Source of the DNA: an uncultured Pirellula sp.
GTDB taxonomy: Bacteria > Planctomycetota > Planctomycetia > Pirellulales > Pirellulaceae
NCBI GenBank assembly: GCA_903858115.1
Contig: CAIOHR010000222.1
Coordinates: 1-64,000, forward strand
DNA length: 64,000 bases
Reading direction: 5' to 3'
Numbering within the stretch: position 1 is the first letter of the stretch; every line of letters begins with the position of its first letter. Of the stretch, positions 36,642 to 44,505 are shown one piece after another. The notes under the pieces are model-generated. The model ran no database searches and was not told the DNA's origin. It saw only the letters and a program-made list of their open reading frames with translations. The position numbers and the translations under genes were made by a program.

Positions 36642-38507
36642 ATGAAGTTGGTAGCTGTGTTCTTGGTTTTTGTCTTTTGCACGCAAGTCGCGAACTCACA
36701 GGAGTTCAACAACCTGCCTGTGACGACGCAGAAGCCACCATTGCATGGTCGTCATTGGATAGCTATCACGGGCAAACCTTTAGCGGCTACCGCGGGTGCG
36801 ATGATTTTTGCGCAAGGTGGGAATGCGGTGGACGCATCCTGTTCCATGTTGGCTGCGACCTGCACCATGTGGGATGTATTGAGTTGGGGAGGCGAAACGC
36901 AAGCTCTACTTTACAACCCCAAGACAAAGCAGGTGATCGCCATCAATGCGTTGGGGGTGGCCCCAACCGGAGCAACAGTCGATTTTTACAAAAGCAAAGG
37001 TATGAAGTATCCGCCAGAGTATGGCCCCTTGGCTGCGGTAACGCCGGGAACTCCAGGCGGGCTGATGGTGATGCTGGCGGAGTATGGAACCATGAGTCTG
37101 GAGCAGGTGTTGTCTCCTGCGTTACAGATGGCAGCGGGATATCCTATCGAGGCCCAGGCAGCAAACTCGATCGAACGCGAGAAGAAGCGTATCAAAGAGT
37201 GGCCTTATTCCAAGGCAGTTTTCTTGCCACATTTGGGCGAGGATCGCGAGGCACCTAGCGCCGGCGAGCTTTTCATACAGACCGATCTTTTGAATACACT
37301 TCGCAAGCTCGTGGAAACCGAGCGAGAATCGTTGAAGAAGGGAATGAATCGTCGAGATGCAATTTATGCAGCGAACGACCGTTTCTATAGGGGTGATATC
37401 GCCAGGGAGATTGCTCGCAGTTGCCAGGAACAAGGAGGGCTGATCACGGAGCAAGATCTTGCGACTTGGCAGGTGAAGATCGAAGAGCCTTTGATGACCA
37501 ACTATCGAGGGATCGACATTTACAAACTGCAACAATGGACCCAGGGCCCCGTGATGCTACAGGCGTTGAATATCCTTGAGAACTTTGACTTAAAGGGTAT
37601 GGGATACAACTCGACGAACTACGTTCATACGGTCTACCAGGCGTTGAATCTTGCTTTCGCGGATCGCGATTTTTACTACGGCGATCCTGCGTTTGAACCC
37701 GTTGAGCCGATGAAGGGGCTGCTATCGAAAGAGTATGCAAAACAACGAAGCAAGCTCATCAATCCCTCCAAGAATGATGCCAAGATAGGACCAGGCGATC
37801 CCTACCCGTTCGAGTCGAAGGAGAACCCGTTCAAGGACCTGATGAACAAATGGACGCAAGCTACCATTCCGTTGCAACGCTCAAGTGACCCTTTTTTTGA
37901 TGCAAAGTACATGGCAGAGTTGCAGGCTGGTACGACATCCATCGTGGCAGCCGACAAGGAAGGATGGGTGGTAAGTATGACGCCCAGTGGTGGGTGGATA
38001 CCTGCATGTATCGCGGGAAGAACCGGAATTGGTCTTAGCCAAAGAATGCAGGCCTTCGTTCTGGAAGAAGCCCAAAATCCATTCAATGTACTAGAGCCAG
38101 GCAAGCGGCCGAGAGTTACGTTAACACCAAGTCTTGCACTGAAGGATGGTGTGCCAATCTTGTCGTTTGCAAAGCAGGCCGGGGACGAGCAGGACCAATT
38201 ATTGCTTCAGTTCTTTTTGAATATGGTTGAGTTCAATATGACCGTTCAGGAAGCTTGCGAAGCACCTAGTTTCAAGACACTGCAAATGCATTCCAGTTTT
38301 GGTGCACATGAAAAGACGCCAGGCGGATTAACACTGAATGAGTTGACCTCTCCATGGGTTCGGAAAGAGTTAGGGCGAATGGGGTATCGAATGAATTATC
38401 AGGAGCGAACGTCTGGCCCAATCAACGCGATCTGGTTCGATCGAGACCATGGGACCATGTGGGGTGGTTCAAGCAATCATGGTGAAGATTATGGAATCGG
38501 CTGGTGA
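36642..38507 (+). CDS. ggt: Secreted gamma-glutamyltransferase
   Basis: N-terminal nucleophile hydrolase that removes or transfers the gamma-glutamyl group of glutathione-type peptides. A signal peptide (KLVAVFLVFVFCTQVANS) follows the ATG at 36642; the tracked ATG at 36606 would add 12 residues before it. The large-subunit part has MIFAQGGNAVDASCSMLA, GGETQALLYN and TPGTPGGLMVMLAEYG. Self-cleavage is expected before Thr431 in the segment AGTTSIVAADKEG, followed by GWIPACIAGRTGIGLSQRM. The length of 621 aa is slightly larger than E. coli Ggt. The usual substrate-binding Arg cannot be confirmed by eye. Flanked by the REPIN-like pair and an RluA-family gene. Confidence 0.9.
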   Translation: MKLVAVFLVFVFCTQVANSQEFNNLPVTTQKPPLHGRHWIAITGKPLAATAGAMIFAQGGNAVDASCSMLAATCTMWDVLSWGGETQALLYNPKTKQVIAINALGVAPTGATVDFYKSKGMKYPPEYGPLAAVTPGTPGGLMVMLAEYGTMSLEQVLSPALQMAAGYPIEAQAANSIEREKKRIKEWPYSKAVFLPHLGEDREAPSAGELFIQTDLLNTLRKLVETERESLKKGMNRRDAIYAANDRFYRGDIAREIARSCQEQGGLITEQDLATWQVKIEEPLMTNYRGIDIYKLQQWTQGPVMLQALNILENFDLKGMGYNSTNYVHTVYQALNLAFADRDFYYGDPAFEPVEPMKGLLSKEYAKQRSKLINPSKNDAKIGPGDPYPFESKENPFKDLMNKWTQATIPLQRSSDPFFDAKYMAELQAGTTSIVAADKEGWVVSMTPSGGWIPACIAGRTGIGLSQRMQAFVLEEAQNPFNVLEPGKRPRVTLTPSLALKDGVPILSFAKQAGDEQDQLLLQFFLNMVEFNMTVQEACEAPSFKTLQMHSSFGAHEKTPGGLTLNELTSPWVRKELGRMGYRMNYQERTSGPINAIWFDRDHGTMWGGSSNHGEDYGIGW

Positions 38508-38563
38508 TGGTTTCCTGGTAGAGGATTCGATAAGAGGTACGGTCGCCATTGCTTATTGTTCGC

Positions 38564-39454
38564 ATGTCACTTAATCAAGGTTATCGATTTCACCATGTAG
38601 TTCATTCAACGGATTCATCGCTATCGGTCGTTGCTTATATGACGGAACGGTTCCCTCATTCCTCGCGATCCGAATGGGCGACGAGAATCAAAGCTGGAGA
38701 AGTCCTTCTCGATGATGTGCGTGTCGAGCCAGACATCAAAGTACGAGCGGGCAGCACGCTGGTTTGGGAGCGACCACCGTGGGAAGAAGAACCAACTCCG
38801 CAAGAGTTCACGATTCTGTACGAGGATATGCATCTTGTCGCCGTAAACAAGCCGAGTGGTTTGCCCACGATACCTGGAGGGGGCTTCTATCAGAACACGC
38901 TGCTATCATTGGTAAGAAAGGAATACGGCGAGGCGAGGCCGTTGCATCGACTCGGGCGAGCGACCTCCGGTATTGTGTTGTTCGCACTAGACAGAGATAC
39001 CGCCTCGAAGTTGATACATAATTGGTCTGCTGTGGACAAACAGTATCGTGCACTTGGGAGCGGCATTGCGACGATGGATCGTTACGATATTCAGACTCGT
39101 ATTGGCGAGCGATGGCATCCCAGATTGGGGAAAGTGTTTGCAGCTAACGATTTGGGGAAAGAATCGCGGAGTATTGCTAGAGCGTTAGAACGTCGAACCG
39201 AGTCGACTTTATTCGAAGTCGACTTGCACACCGGGCGCCCGCATCAGATTCGAATTCACTTGGCATCGATCGGACACGCTTTGGTTGGCGATCCGCTTTA
39301 CGGCATGGGTGGGCAACCACTGGAATCTTCTCCTGGCTTGCCGGGCGATTCAGGCTATTGGCTGCACGCCAAGCGACTTGTCTTCGTGCATCCGCATTTG
39401 GGTCGGCAGATAGAGCTGATTGCGTCCGGTCCGGCCATTTTGGAATATGGCTGA
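38564..39454 (+). CDS. RluA-family pseudouridine synthase-like protein lacking the catalytic Asp
   Basis: An N-terminal S4-like RNA-binding region (about residues 18-70: RSEWATRIKAGEVLLDD) precedes a PseudoU_synth_2 fold: LYEDMHLVAVNKPSGLPTIPGG, LFALDRDTASKLI, LFEVDLHTGRPHQIRIHLASIGHALVGDPLYG. In active RluA enzymes the core motif is HRLDxxTSG, with Asp as the catalytic residue. Here it reads HRLGRATSG, with Gly131 in that position. All surrounding residues are intact, so this is not decay. Either the protein binds RNA without catalysis or it belongs to a variant subfamily. The TTG at 38549 is an alternative start. Confidence 0.88.
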   Translation: MSLNQGYRFHHVVHSTDSSLSVVAYMTERFPHSSRSEWATRIKAGEVLLDDVRVEPDIKVRAGSTLVWERPPWEEEPTPQEFTILYEDMHLVAVNKPSGLPTIPGGGFYQNTLLSLVRKEYGEARPLHRLGRATSGIVLFALDRDTASKLIHNWSAVDKQYRALGSGIATMDRYDIQTRIGERWHPRLGKVFAANDLGKESRSIARALERRTESTLFEVDLHTGRPHQIRIHLASIGHALVGDPLYGMGGQPLESSPGLPGDSGYWLHAKRLVFVHPHLGRQIELIASGPAILEYG

Positions 39455-39717
39455 ATGTCAAAGTATTGTTAACTTTTCTAAAAACTCCTGGAAAAAATGC
39501 AGAACAGCCCTCGGTAGTATTGGGAAAACTTGTTTTTGGGATGGTAATCGGCGGCAATTCTGGCATATCATCTGCCCCGAGCTAACAACGAATGTTCGCT
39601 TTCCTTTGGTGGTTAAATTTCCCTGGCAACTGAGCTTCCCTTATGGAAGTGGATGGCAGAAAAGGGTACACGAGCCATTATCGGATTTCGTCCGATTACC
39701 CCTTATGATTCAGTGCC

Positions 39718-40695
39718 GTGCGATCTACCAAAGAAATCTTTGTGGCTTCAAAAGCCTTTGCCAAGGAATCGCGATTGCTCAGTTGGTGGCATCTGTTCTT
39801 CGCGCTAACCTTGTTTGCCGGAACCATTGCAATTGGTTGCTCTAGCCTTCCATGGTTTATAAAACTGGCCAGCAGTGTCTTTTCGGGGTTGTTGATTGTC
39901 CGGTTGTTCATCATGTACCACGACTATCATCATGGTGCGATCCTTAAGAATTCACTGTTTGCGAGAATGGTTTTCTCGGTTTATGGTTGGCTGTCTTTGA
40001 GTCCGTCTAGCGTGTGGCGTGGGTCGCACGAACATCATCACCGGCATAATTCCAAGGGGACGGGGTTGAACCCTGGTTCGTTTCCATTGATGACAACCCA
40101 GGAATATCGCACGGCAACGTGGACGAAGCGAATAGCTTACGTGGTTTCTCGACATTGGCTCACCATGTTGCTCGGATACTTGACGGTTTTTTTCTATGGC
40201 ATGTGCATGCGACCGTTCTTGATGAGTCCAAAGCGACATTGGGATGCCGGCCTTGCCTGTTTATTGCACGTTGGCCTCGTTGCAGTTTGCGCTTGGTTCG
40301 GTTGGGAATATGCGATTTTCCTCATGGTTATTCCACTCGCTGTCGCTTGTGGAACGGGATCGTATTTGTTTTATGCACAACACAATTTTCCGAGTTGCCG
40401 GCTCTATCACCGTGAAGAGTGGAGCCATGCTCGAGCAGCAATGTCGTCATCCTCTTTTATTAAAATGAATGGGTTGATGCATTGGTTTACTGGCAATGTT
40501 GGATTCCATCACATTCATCATTTGAACGCAAAGATTCCGTTCTATCGCTTGCCAGAAGCGATGGCGAACATGCCCGAGCTACGATCGCCGGGAACAACCT
40601 CTTTGCACCCAACGGATGTATGGTCTTGTTTGAGACTCAATCTATGGGATCCAACCAAGCAGAGGTTGGTCTCTTTCCGCGAAGCTGGAATTTAG
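39718..40695 (+). CDS. Membrane fatty acid desaturase
   Basis: Di-iron membrane desaturase/hydroxylase. Three His boxes are present: HDYHH (residues 68-72), HEHHHRH (104-110) and FHHIHH about residue 265, together with YAQHNFP between them. Several hydrophobic segments (FFALTLFAGTIAIG, MLLGYLTVFFYGMC, VIPLAVACGTGSYLF) alternate with these boxes. The start is GTG. The enzyme probably inserts a double bond into acyl lipids; position specificity cannot be read. It is preceded by 263 bp with no recognised feature and followed by a decayed gene on the opposite strand. Confidence 0.88.
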   Translation: MRSTKEIFVASKAFAKESRLLSWWHLFFALTLFAGTIAIGCSSLPWFIKLASSVFSGLLIVRLFIMYHDYHHGAILKNSLFARMVFSVYGWLSLSPSSVWRGSHEHHHRHNSKGTGLNPGSFPLMTTQEYRTATWTKRIAYVVSRHWLTMLLGYLTVFFYGMCMRPFLMSPKRHWDAGLACLLHVGLVAVCAWFGWEYAIFLMVIPLAVACGTGSYLFYAQHNFPSCRLYHREEWSHARAAMSSSSFIKMNGLMHWFTGNVGFHHIHHLNAKIPFYRLPEAMANMPELRSPGTTSLHPTDVWSCLRLNLWDPTKQRLVSFREAGI

Positions 40696-40809
40696 TCTCG
40701 ACGTCATAGTTTCCGATAAGGATTGCGTTGAGTACCCGTTAGACTTGACTCGGCCGTAAATGCAACTGGCTCGTTCGCCAACGATGACCTCTCTGTAACC
40801 GGCCGTTGT

Positions 40810-41035
40810 TTACTCAACCTTCGGGCTGATGCCTGTTCGAAAAACGAAGTAGATGGCACCGCACATGCAAAGGGCTGTCCAGATCTAGTCCCACTTGAGC
40901 CCCTGCTACATGTAGAAATAGACGAACGGCACAAACACGTACCGTGTTGTTAACTTCTAGCAGGATCTTCAATTGCCCAAGCGATAGATTGGCCATACCC
41001 GATTCGGTACGATCCGACTTTATTGCTCGACTGCT
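40810..41035 (-). pseudogene. Decayed DMT-family (DUF486) membrane protein, C-terminal part
   Basis: On the minus strand one frame gives NLSLGQLKILLEV and, after a frameshift near 40936, another gives FVPFVYFYM*QGLKWD*IWTALCMCGAIYFVFR, read here with two in-frame stops. This matches the end of DUF486 proteins, whose C-terminus runs LSLAQLKxLQEV, VFVPFAVFYM, PLKxDYLWAGLC and GAVYFIFR. The 5' half of the gene is missing: the remnant begins directly at the stop of the PQQ gene. Frameshift, stops and truncation show it is non-functional. The remaining 40696-40809 shows nothing. Confidence 0.75.
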
Positions 41036-42376
41036 CTATTCTCGAATGCAGTACAGTGCTTCTCGTGTTCGAATAATCAAGTCGCCTTCGACGGCGACAG
41101 GCGATGCGAGACAGCCGGCCGAAAGGGTATTTACTGCTAGTACATCTCCTGACGGCGATACTACGTGCGACTTCCCCTTTTCATCGAGGCAATACAGGTT
41201 CCCGTTCGCAAAGATTGGGGAACTACTAAAGTCACCACCTAGTCTCTTTTGCCAGACTAGCTCCCCGTTGGTCTTGTTGATTGCCGACAACACTCCTTTA
41301 TCTTCCAGCGTGTACACATTGTCCGCGACGAGAAGTGGCGATGGTTTGGCACCAATCGATTTGGAAGCTTCCCATTGTCGATTGCTTTCGGTGATGTCTC
41401 CTCTACCTTCTGGACGGATCGCTAGCAACTTGCCTTTGCTAAAGCCTGTACTAGTGAAAACGGTCTTGCCGTCAAATAGGGGACGCAAAGATGCCGAGTG
41501 TTCCTCGTAGCGAACTTTCCAAAGCTCCGAACCTGTCTCTGGATTGTAGGCAATCACCGCTTTGGCAGCGGGGCTGATGAGCTGTAATTCGGGCCCTGTG
41601 CCAGTTTCCACCTGAATCACATGCGGCGTTCCATACCCTTTCTTATAGTCGCCGTTATCGGTTCCGTAGTCAATATTGCGATTACTCTTCCAAACGGTCT
41701 TGCCCGTGGCTCGATCCAACGCGATCAAGTATTGTTGATCAAAACCATCCATATGAAAGATTAGCGTGTTGCGAAAAAAGATGGGGGATGATCCGGCTCC
41801 ACGATAGTGATTGCACTCGAGGTCGCGGCGTTCCCACAATGTTGCGCCAGTGTCTCGATTCAAGCATGCCGTACCATAAGCACCGAAGGTAACGAATAGA
41901 TGTTTGTCATCGAGCAATGGAGTTGGCGAGGCGTATGAATTGAATTCGTGGTAGTCTTTTTGCGTGACTGAATTGGTAAAAACGACTCGTTCCCAAAGTA
42001 CTTTGCCAGTTGAACGATCCAAACAATGGACGGACATACTAAGCCCATCTTTGGTTGCGTTCGTTACCCAAACACGATTTGCCCAAACCACGGGCGACGA
42101 CCAAGCTTTGCCGTCGAGACTGTGTTTCCAAGCGATGTTCTTGTCTTCGGCCCATTGAACCGGAGGCTTGGCCGACACGTCGGCGTGACCATCTCCTTTT
42201 GGCCCGCGATATTGCGGCCAAAAAGCATTACCCGCCGAAGCGACCTCCTTTTTCGCCCAGGCCCATTCGACAGCCCAGTCGCCAACGGATTTAGTTCCAT
42301 CCTGCGCATGAATTGGGGCGAGACACAAAAAATTTTGAGCAAGAAGCGTTAAGAAGAAAAGGCGAGTCAATTGCAT
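41036..42376 (-). CDS. Secreted PQQ-like beta-propeller protein
   Basis: A signal peptide (QLTRLFFLTLLAQNFLCLAPIHAQ) begins at the ATG at 42376; the tracked start at 42586 precedes it by 70 unrelated residues. The mature protein consists of repeated blades typical of PQQ-like/BamB propellers: VHCLDRSTGKVLWERV, CLNRDTGATLWERRD, ALDRATGKTVWKSN, AYNPETGSELWKVRY, AINKTNGELVWQKRL. No quinoprotein catalytic motif was recognised, so it is probably a binding or scaffold propeller, as is common in planctomycetes, rather than an alcohol dehydrogenase. It ends directly against the decayed DMT fragment. Confidence 0.88.
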   Translation of the reverse strand: MQLTRLFFLTLLAQNFLCLAPIHAQDGTKSVGDWAVEWAWAKKEVASAGNAFWPQYRGPKGDGHADVSAKPPVQWAEDKNIAWKHSLDGKAWSSPVVWANRVWVTNATKDGLSMSVHCLDRSTGKVLWERVVFTNSVTQKDYHEFNSYASPTPLLDDKHLFVTFGAYGTACLNRDTGATLWERRDLECNHYRGAGSSPIFFRNTLIFHMDGFDQQYLIALDRATGKTVWKSNRNIDYGTDNGDYKKGYGTPHVIQVETGTGPELQLISPAAKAVIAYNPETGSELWKVRYEEHSASLRPLFDGKTVFTSTGFSKGKLLAIRPEGRGDITESNRQWEASKSIGAKPSPLLVADNVYTLEDKGVLSAINKTNGELVWQKRLGGDFSSSPIFANGNLYCLDEKGKSHVVSPSGDVLAVNTLSAGCLASPVAVEGDLIIRTREALYCIRE

Positions 42377-42994
42377 AGGAGGTTCACTCGAGAAAGCGGC
42401 TGGGAAGGAGTATTGATTATACAGAGGGGTTCCTCGGTTTGCGATCTGCACCTCGAGGAGGAGAAAGGCGAAACCAACGTTCGGCGAATTCTTGAGCGGA
42501 CGAATTCTCGGCATCTTCGCAATCGATACGAAAAAGCAGGTAAAGGTGATGGTCCAGGGCGTTAAAACTCCCTGCAAAAATCGCAAAACTCTCGTTGTTT
42601 TCTTTGAGACTTTAGACGTTTCAGTCTTTCCGTTGGAAACCGTTCTCCTCGGAAGGCAGATGAGCCTTGCGGCAGCATCGAGAAATGCAGTCTAACAACG
42701 ACTTACTGACGTATCCAGCAGTCGAAAGCGAGTTTTACTAACGGTAATCCCCACCAAGGAACAATCGATTCAATCGGCGAAAGCTACCATACCATCAAAC
42801 AACCGCACGAAAACCTGACCATCGCCCCACGCTGACAAGCAGCGTGATGGCGTCTTCAAGCATCGGTGCAATTGTCTGGTTACGGCTACGGCTCTACGCT
42901 GGCAAGCAGCGTAGTAGCCTGGAGCCTCGGTCTTTAGATTCAAACAATACGAACACGAACAAAACAAAAACATCGATGCAAATCGCGTAGTGCC
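42377..42994. other. Intergenic region holding repeat copy B
   Basis: About 620 bp between the PQQ gene start and the asparaginase-like stop. The 42377-42820 part contains no supported gene. AGGAGG at 42377-42382 is on the plus strand and is not the ribosome site of the minus-strand PQQ gene. The only clear structure is the two-hairpin repeat at 42823-42929. Confidence 0.5.
42823..42929 (-). repeat. Two-hairpin dispersed repeat, copy B
   Basis: Read on the minus strand it is GGCTACTACGCTGCTTGCCA..., the same two hairpins and spacer (GCCGTAGCCGTAACCAGAC) as copy A at 16253-16348, with a different central spacer. Stem one is identical to copy A; stem two has one C-to-T change that keeps a G-T pair. 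It begins about 65 bases after the asparaginase-like stop in the sense direction of that gene. Confidence 0.85.
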
Positions 42995-43957
42995 TTACTT
43001 CACGAGGAACGGCTTTTCTAAGGTTGCGGAGTTCGGTGTGACGACTGCGATCTCATAGCTCGCGTCGGTGCCAGCCCCGCCCCAGCGTCCTTTCTTGTCG
43101 ATTGCCAAAAAGTTGATGTGCAATTCGGAGATAGGTTTTCGTTCCGATTTCGCAATGCGGTCAATGGCCGCTTTGCACGCTTGCGTTGGCTCCATTCCAT
43201 TTCGCATGAACTCAACAATGAGAAACGTTCCACACGAACGCATGATGTTCTCGCCAATCCCCGTTGCGCCCGCTGCTCCTATTTCGCCGTCGACATAGAG
43301 TCCGCCTCCGAGGATCGGGCTGTCTCCAACGCGACCAGCAAGCTTGTACGCCAATCCACTGGTGGAACAACCGCCTGCGAGATGACCGTTGGCATCCAAG
43401 CCGACCAAGGCGATGGTATCGTGGTTCGGGGGTGCTGCGCTAGGTGCAGGCTGTTTGGACTTCCAGTCTTCCCATTTCTTCTTTTGCTCCTCCGTGAGTA
43501 GCTCTTGTTTCTTGAACCCTTGCGATTGGGCGAACGCAGCCGCACCATCTCCGACCAGAAGCACATGCTTTGTCTTTTCCATCACACGCCGTGCGACCGA
43601 GATGGGATGCGGATAGTTTTCCAATCCCGCGACGGAACCTGCACGATGGGTGGCGCCATCCATGAAGCAAGCATCCAATTGCACGACACCATCGGCATTA
43701 GGAGCTCCACCCACACCGACCGAGTCGTTTTTCAAATCCGCTTCCGCAACCTGGATCCCTAACTCGACAGCATCCAAGAGAGAGCCGCTCTGTTGTAAGA
43801 CTTCAAGCGACTTGCGACACGATGCCAGTCCGAAATTCCAAGTTGCCACAAAGAGTGGCGTTGATGCATTCCCACTGGCACGCCCAATGGGCATGAGCTG
43901 CGACAAGCCAGCCATCGCTCCAACACTTGCAGCAAAAGTCCGTCGATTCAATGGCAT
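42995..43957 (-). CDS. Tat-exported N4-(beta-N-acetylglucosaminyl)-L-asparaginase-like hydrolase
   Basis: Ntn-hydrolase of the asparaginase-2/aspartylglucosaminidase family, expected to cleave GlcNAc-Asn linkages or isoaspartyl peptides. The N-terminus has a twin-arginine motif (NRRTFAAS, Arg5-Arg6) followed by a hydrophobic stretch, indicating Tat export. Markers: NDSVGVGGAPNADG, LDACFMDGATHRAGSVA, the self-processing site NHDTIALVGLD with Thr181 as new N-terminal nucleophile, and ATGIGENIMRSCGTFLIVE. A Lys/Gln/Pro-rich linker (EEQKKKWEDWKSKQPAPSA) precedes the cleavage site. The two sulfatases further upstream would make a plausible glycan-degrading set, although a decayed gene lies between. 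Confidence 0.92.
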   Translation of the reverse strand: MPLNRRTFAASVGAMAGLSQLMPIGRASGNASTPLFVATWNFGLASCRKSLEVLQQSGSLLDAVELGIQVAEADLKNDSVGVGGAPNADGVVQLDACFMDGATHRAGSVAGLENYPHPISVARRVMEKTKHVLLVGDGAAAFAQSQGFKKQELLTEEQKKKWEDWKSKQPAPSAAPPNHDTIALVGLDANGHLAGGCSTSGLAYKLAGRVGDSPILGGGLYVDGEIGAAGATGIGENIMRSCGTFLIVEFMRNGMEPTQACKAAIDRIAKSERKPISELHINFLAIDKKGRWGGAGTDASYEIAVVTPNSATLEKPFLVK

Positions 43958-44071
43958 AGCACTACTTTCTACATCGAGTTGACAATCAAGGATTTTCCAA
44001 ATAACGGACGGCGATCACGATTCTATCACCGCCCCTACAATGTAAGCATGTCGCATGGAAGATGATATCTC

Positions 44072-44292
44072 TCAACCTGGAACCGCTTTCACGAAAAGAA
44101 CCAGCAGATAGAATATCAAGATCAATCCGCCGTAAGCTGGCAACGAAAAGTCAATGAGCTCAGCGGGCACGTTTCAGGCACCAAAGCAGGCTGCCACTCC
44201 AGGGATTGTCATCGCATCGACCCCAGAGCATTTCCGATAGCTACTTGGTATTTTCCAGCTAAAGCGGCACTAACGCCAATGGGGTTGGACAA
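44072..44292 (-). pseudogene. Decayed membrane-protein gene, possibly a cation exchanger C-terminus
   Basis: On the minus strand, LSNPIGVSAALAGKYQVAIGNALGS is read as short markers GVSAALAGKYQ and VAIGNALGS, followed after a frameshift by IPGVAACFGA, a stop, then VPAELIDFSLPAYGG and a membrane helix (LILIFYLLVLFVKAVPG) ending at TGA. The A-x-GNALGS segment recalls the alpha-repeats of the Ca/cation antiporter family, but this is a weak resemblance. Frameshift and an internal stop show decay. The rest of the 43958-44505 spacer has no supported gene. Confidence 0.5.
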
Positions 44293-44505
44293 CGACGGCG
44301 AGGACCGATTTTGGGTTGGATAGTTCGCTTCGGCTATAAGCAAGTTACCGGAGTGCGTCGTTGGGGTAAATAGGACCAACACATGATTCTTCTGCGCTTA
44401 TTCTTCTGCCAACGGATTGCATCGAGATTCATACGCTATATGCGAAATGAAGTACTGAGAAATCAATGGCTATTGAACTCGGGTTAATTGCCGTTTTTCT
44501 AAATC

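Noticed and set aside
42377-42586. Extended PQQ-protein start and the AGGAGG at its edge
   Set aside because: AGGAGG is on the plus strand and cannot serve a minus-strand gene; the signal peptide begins at 42376.
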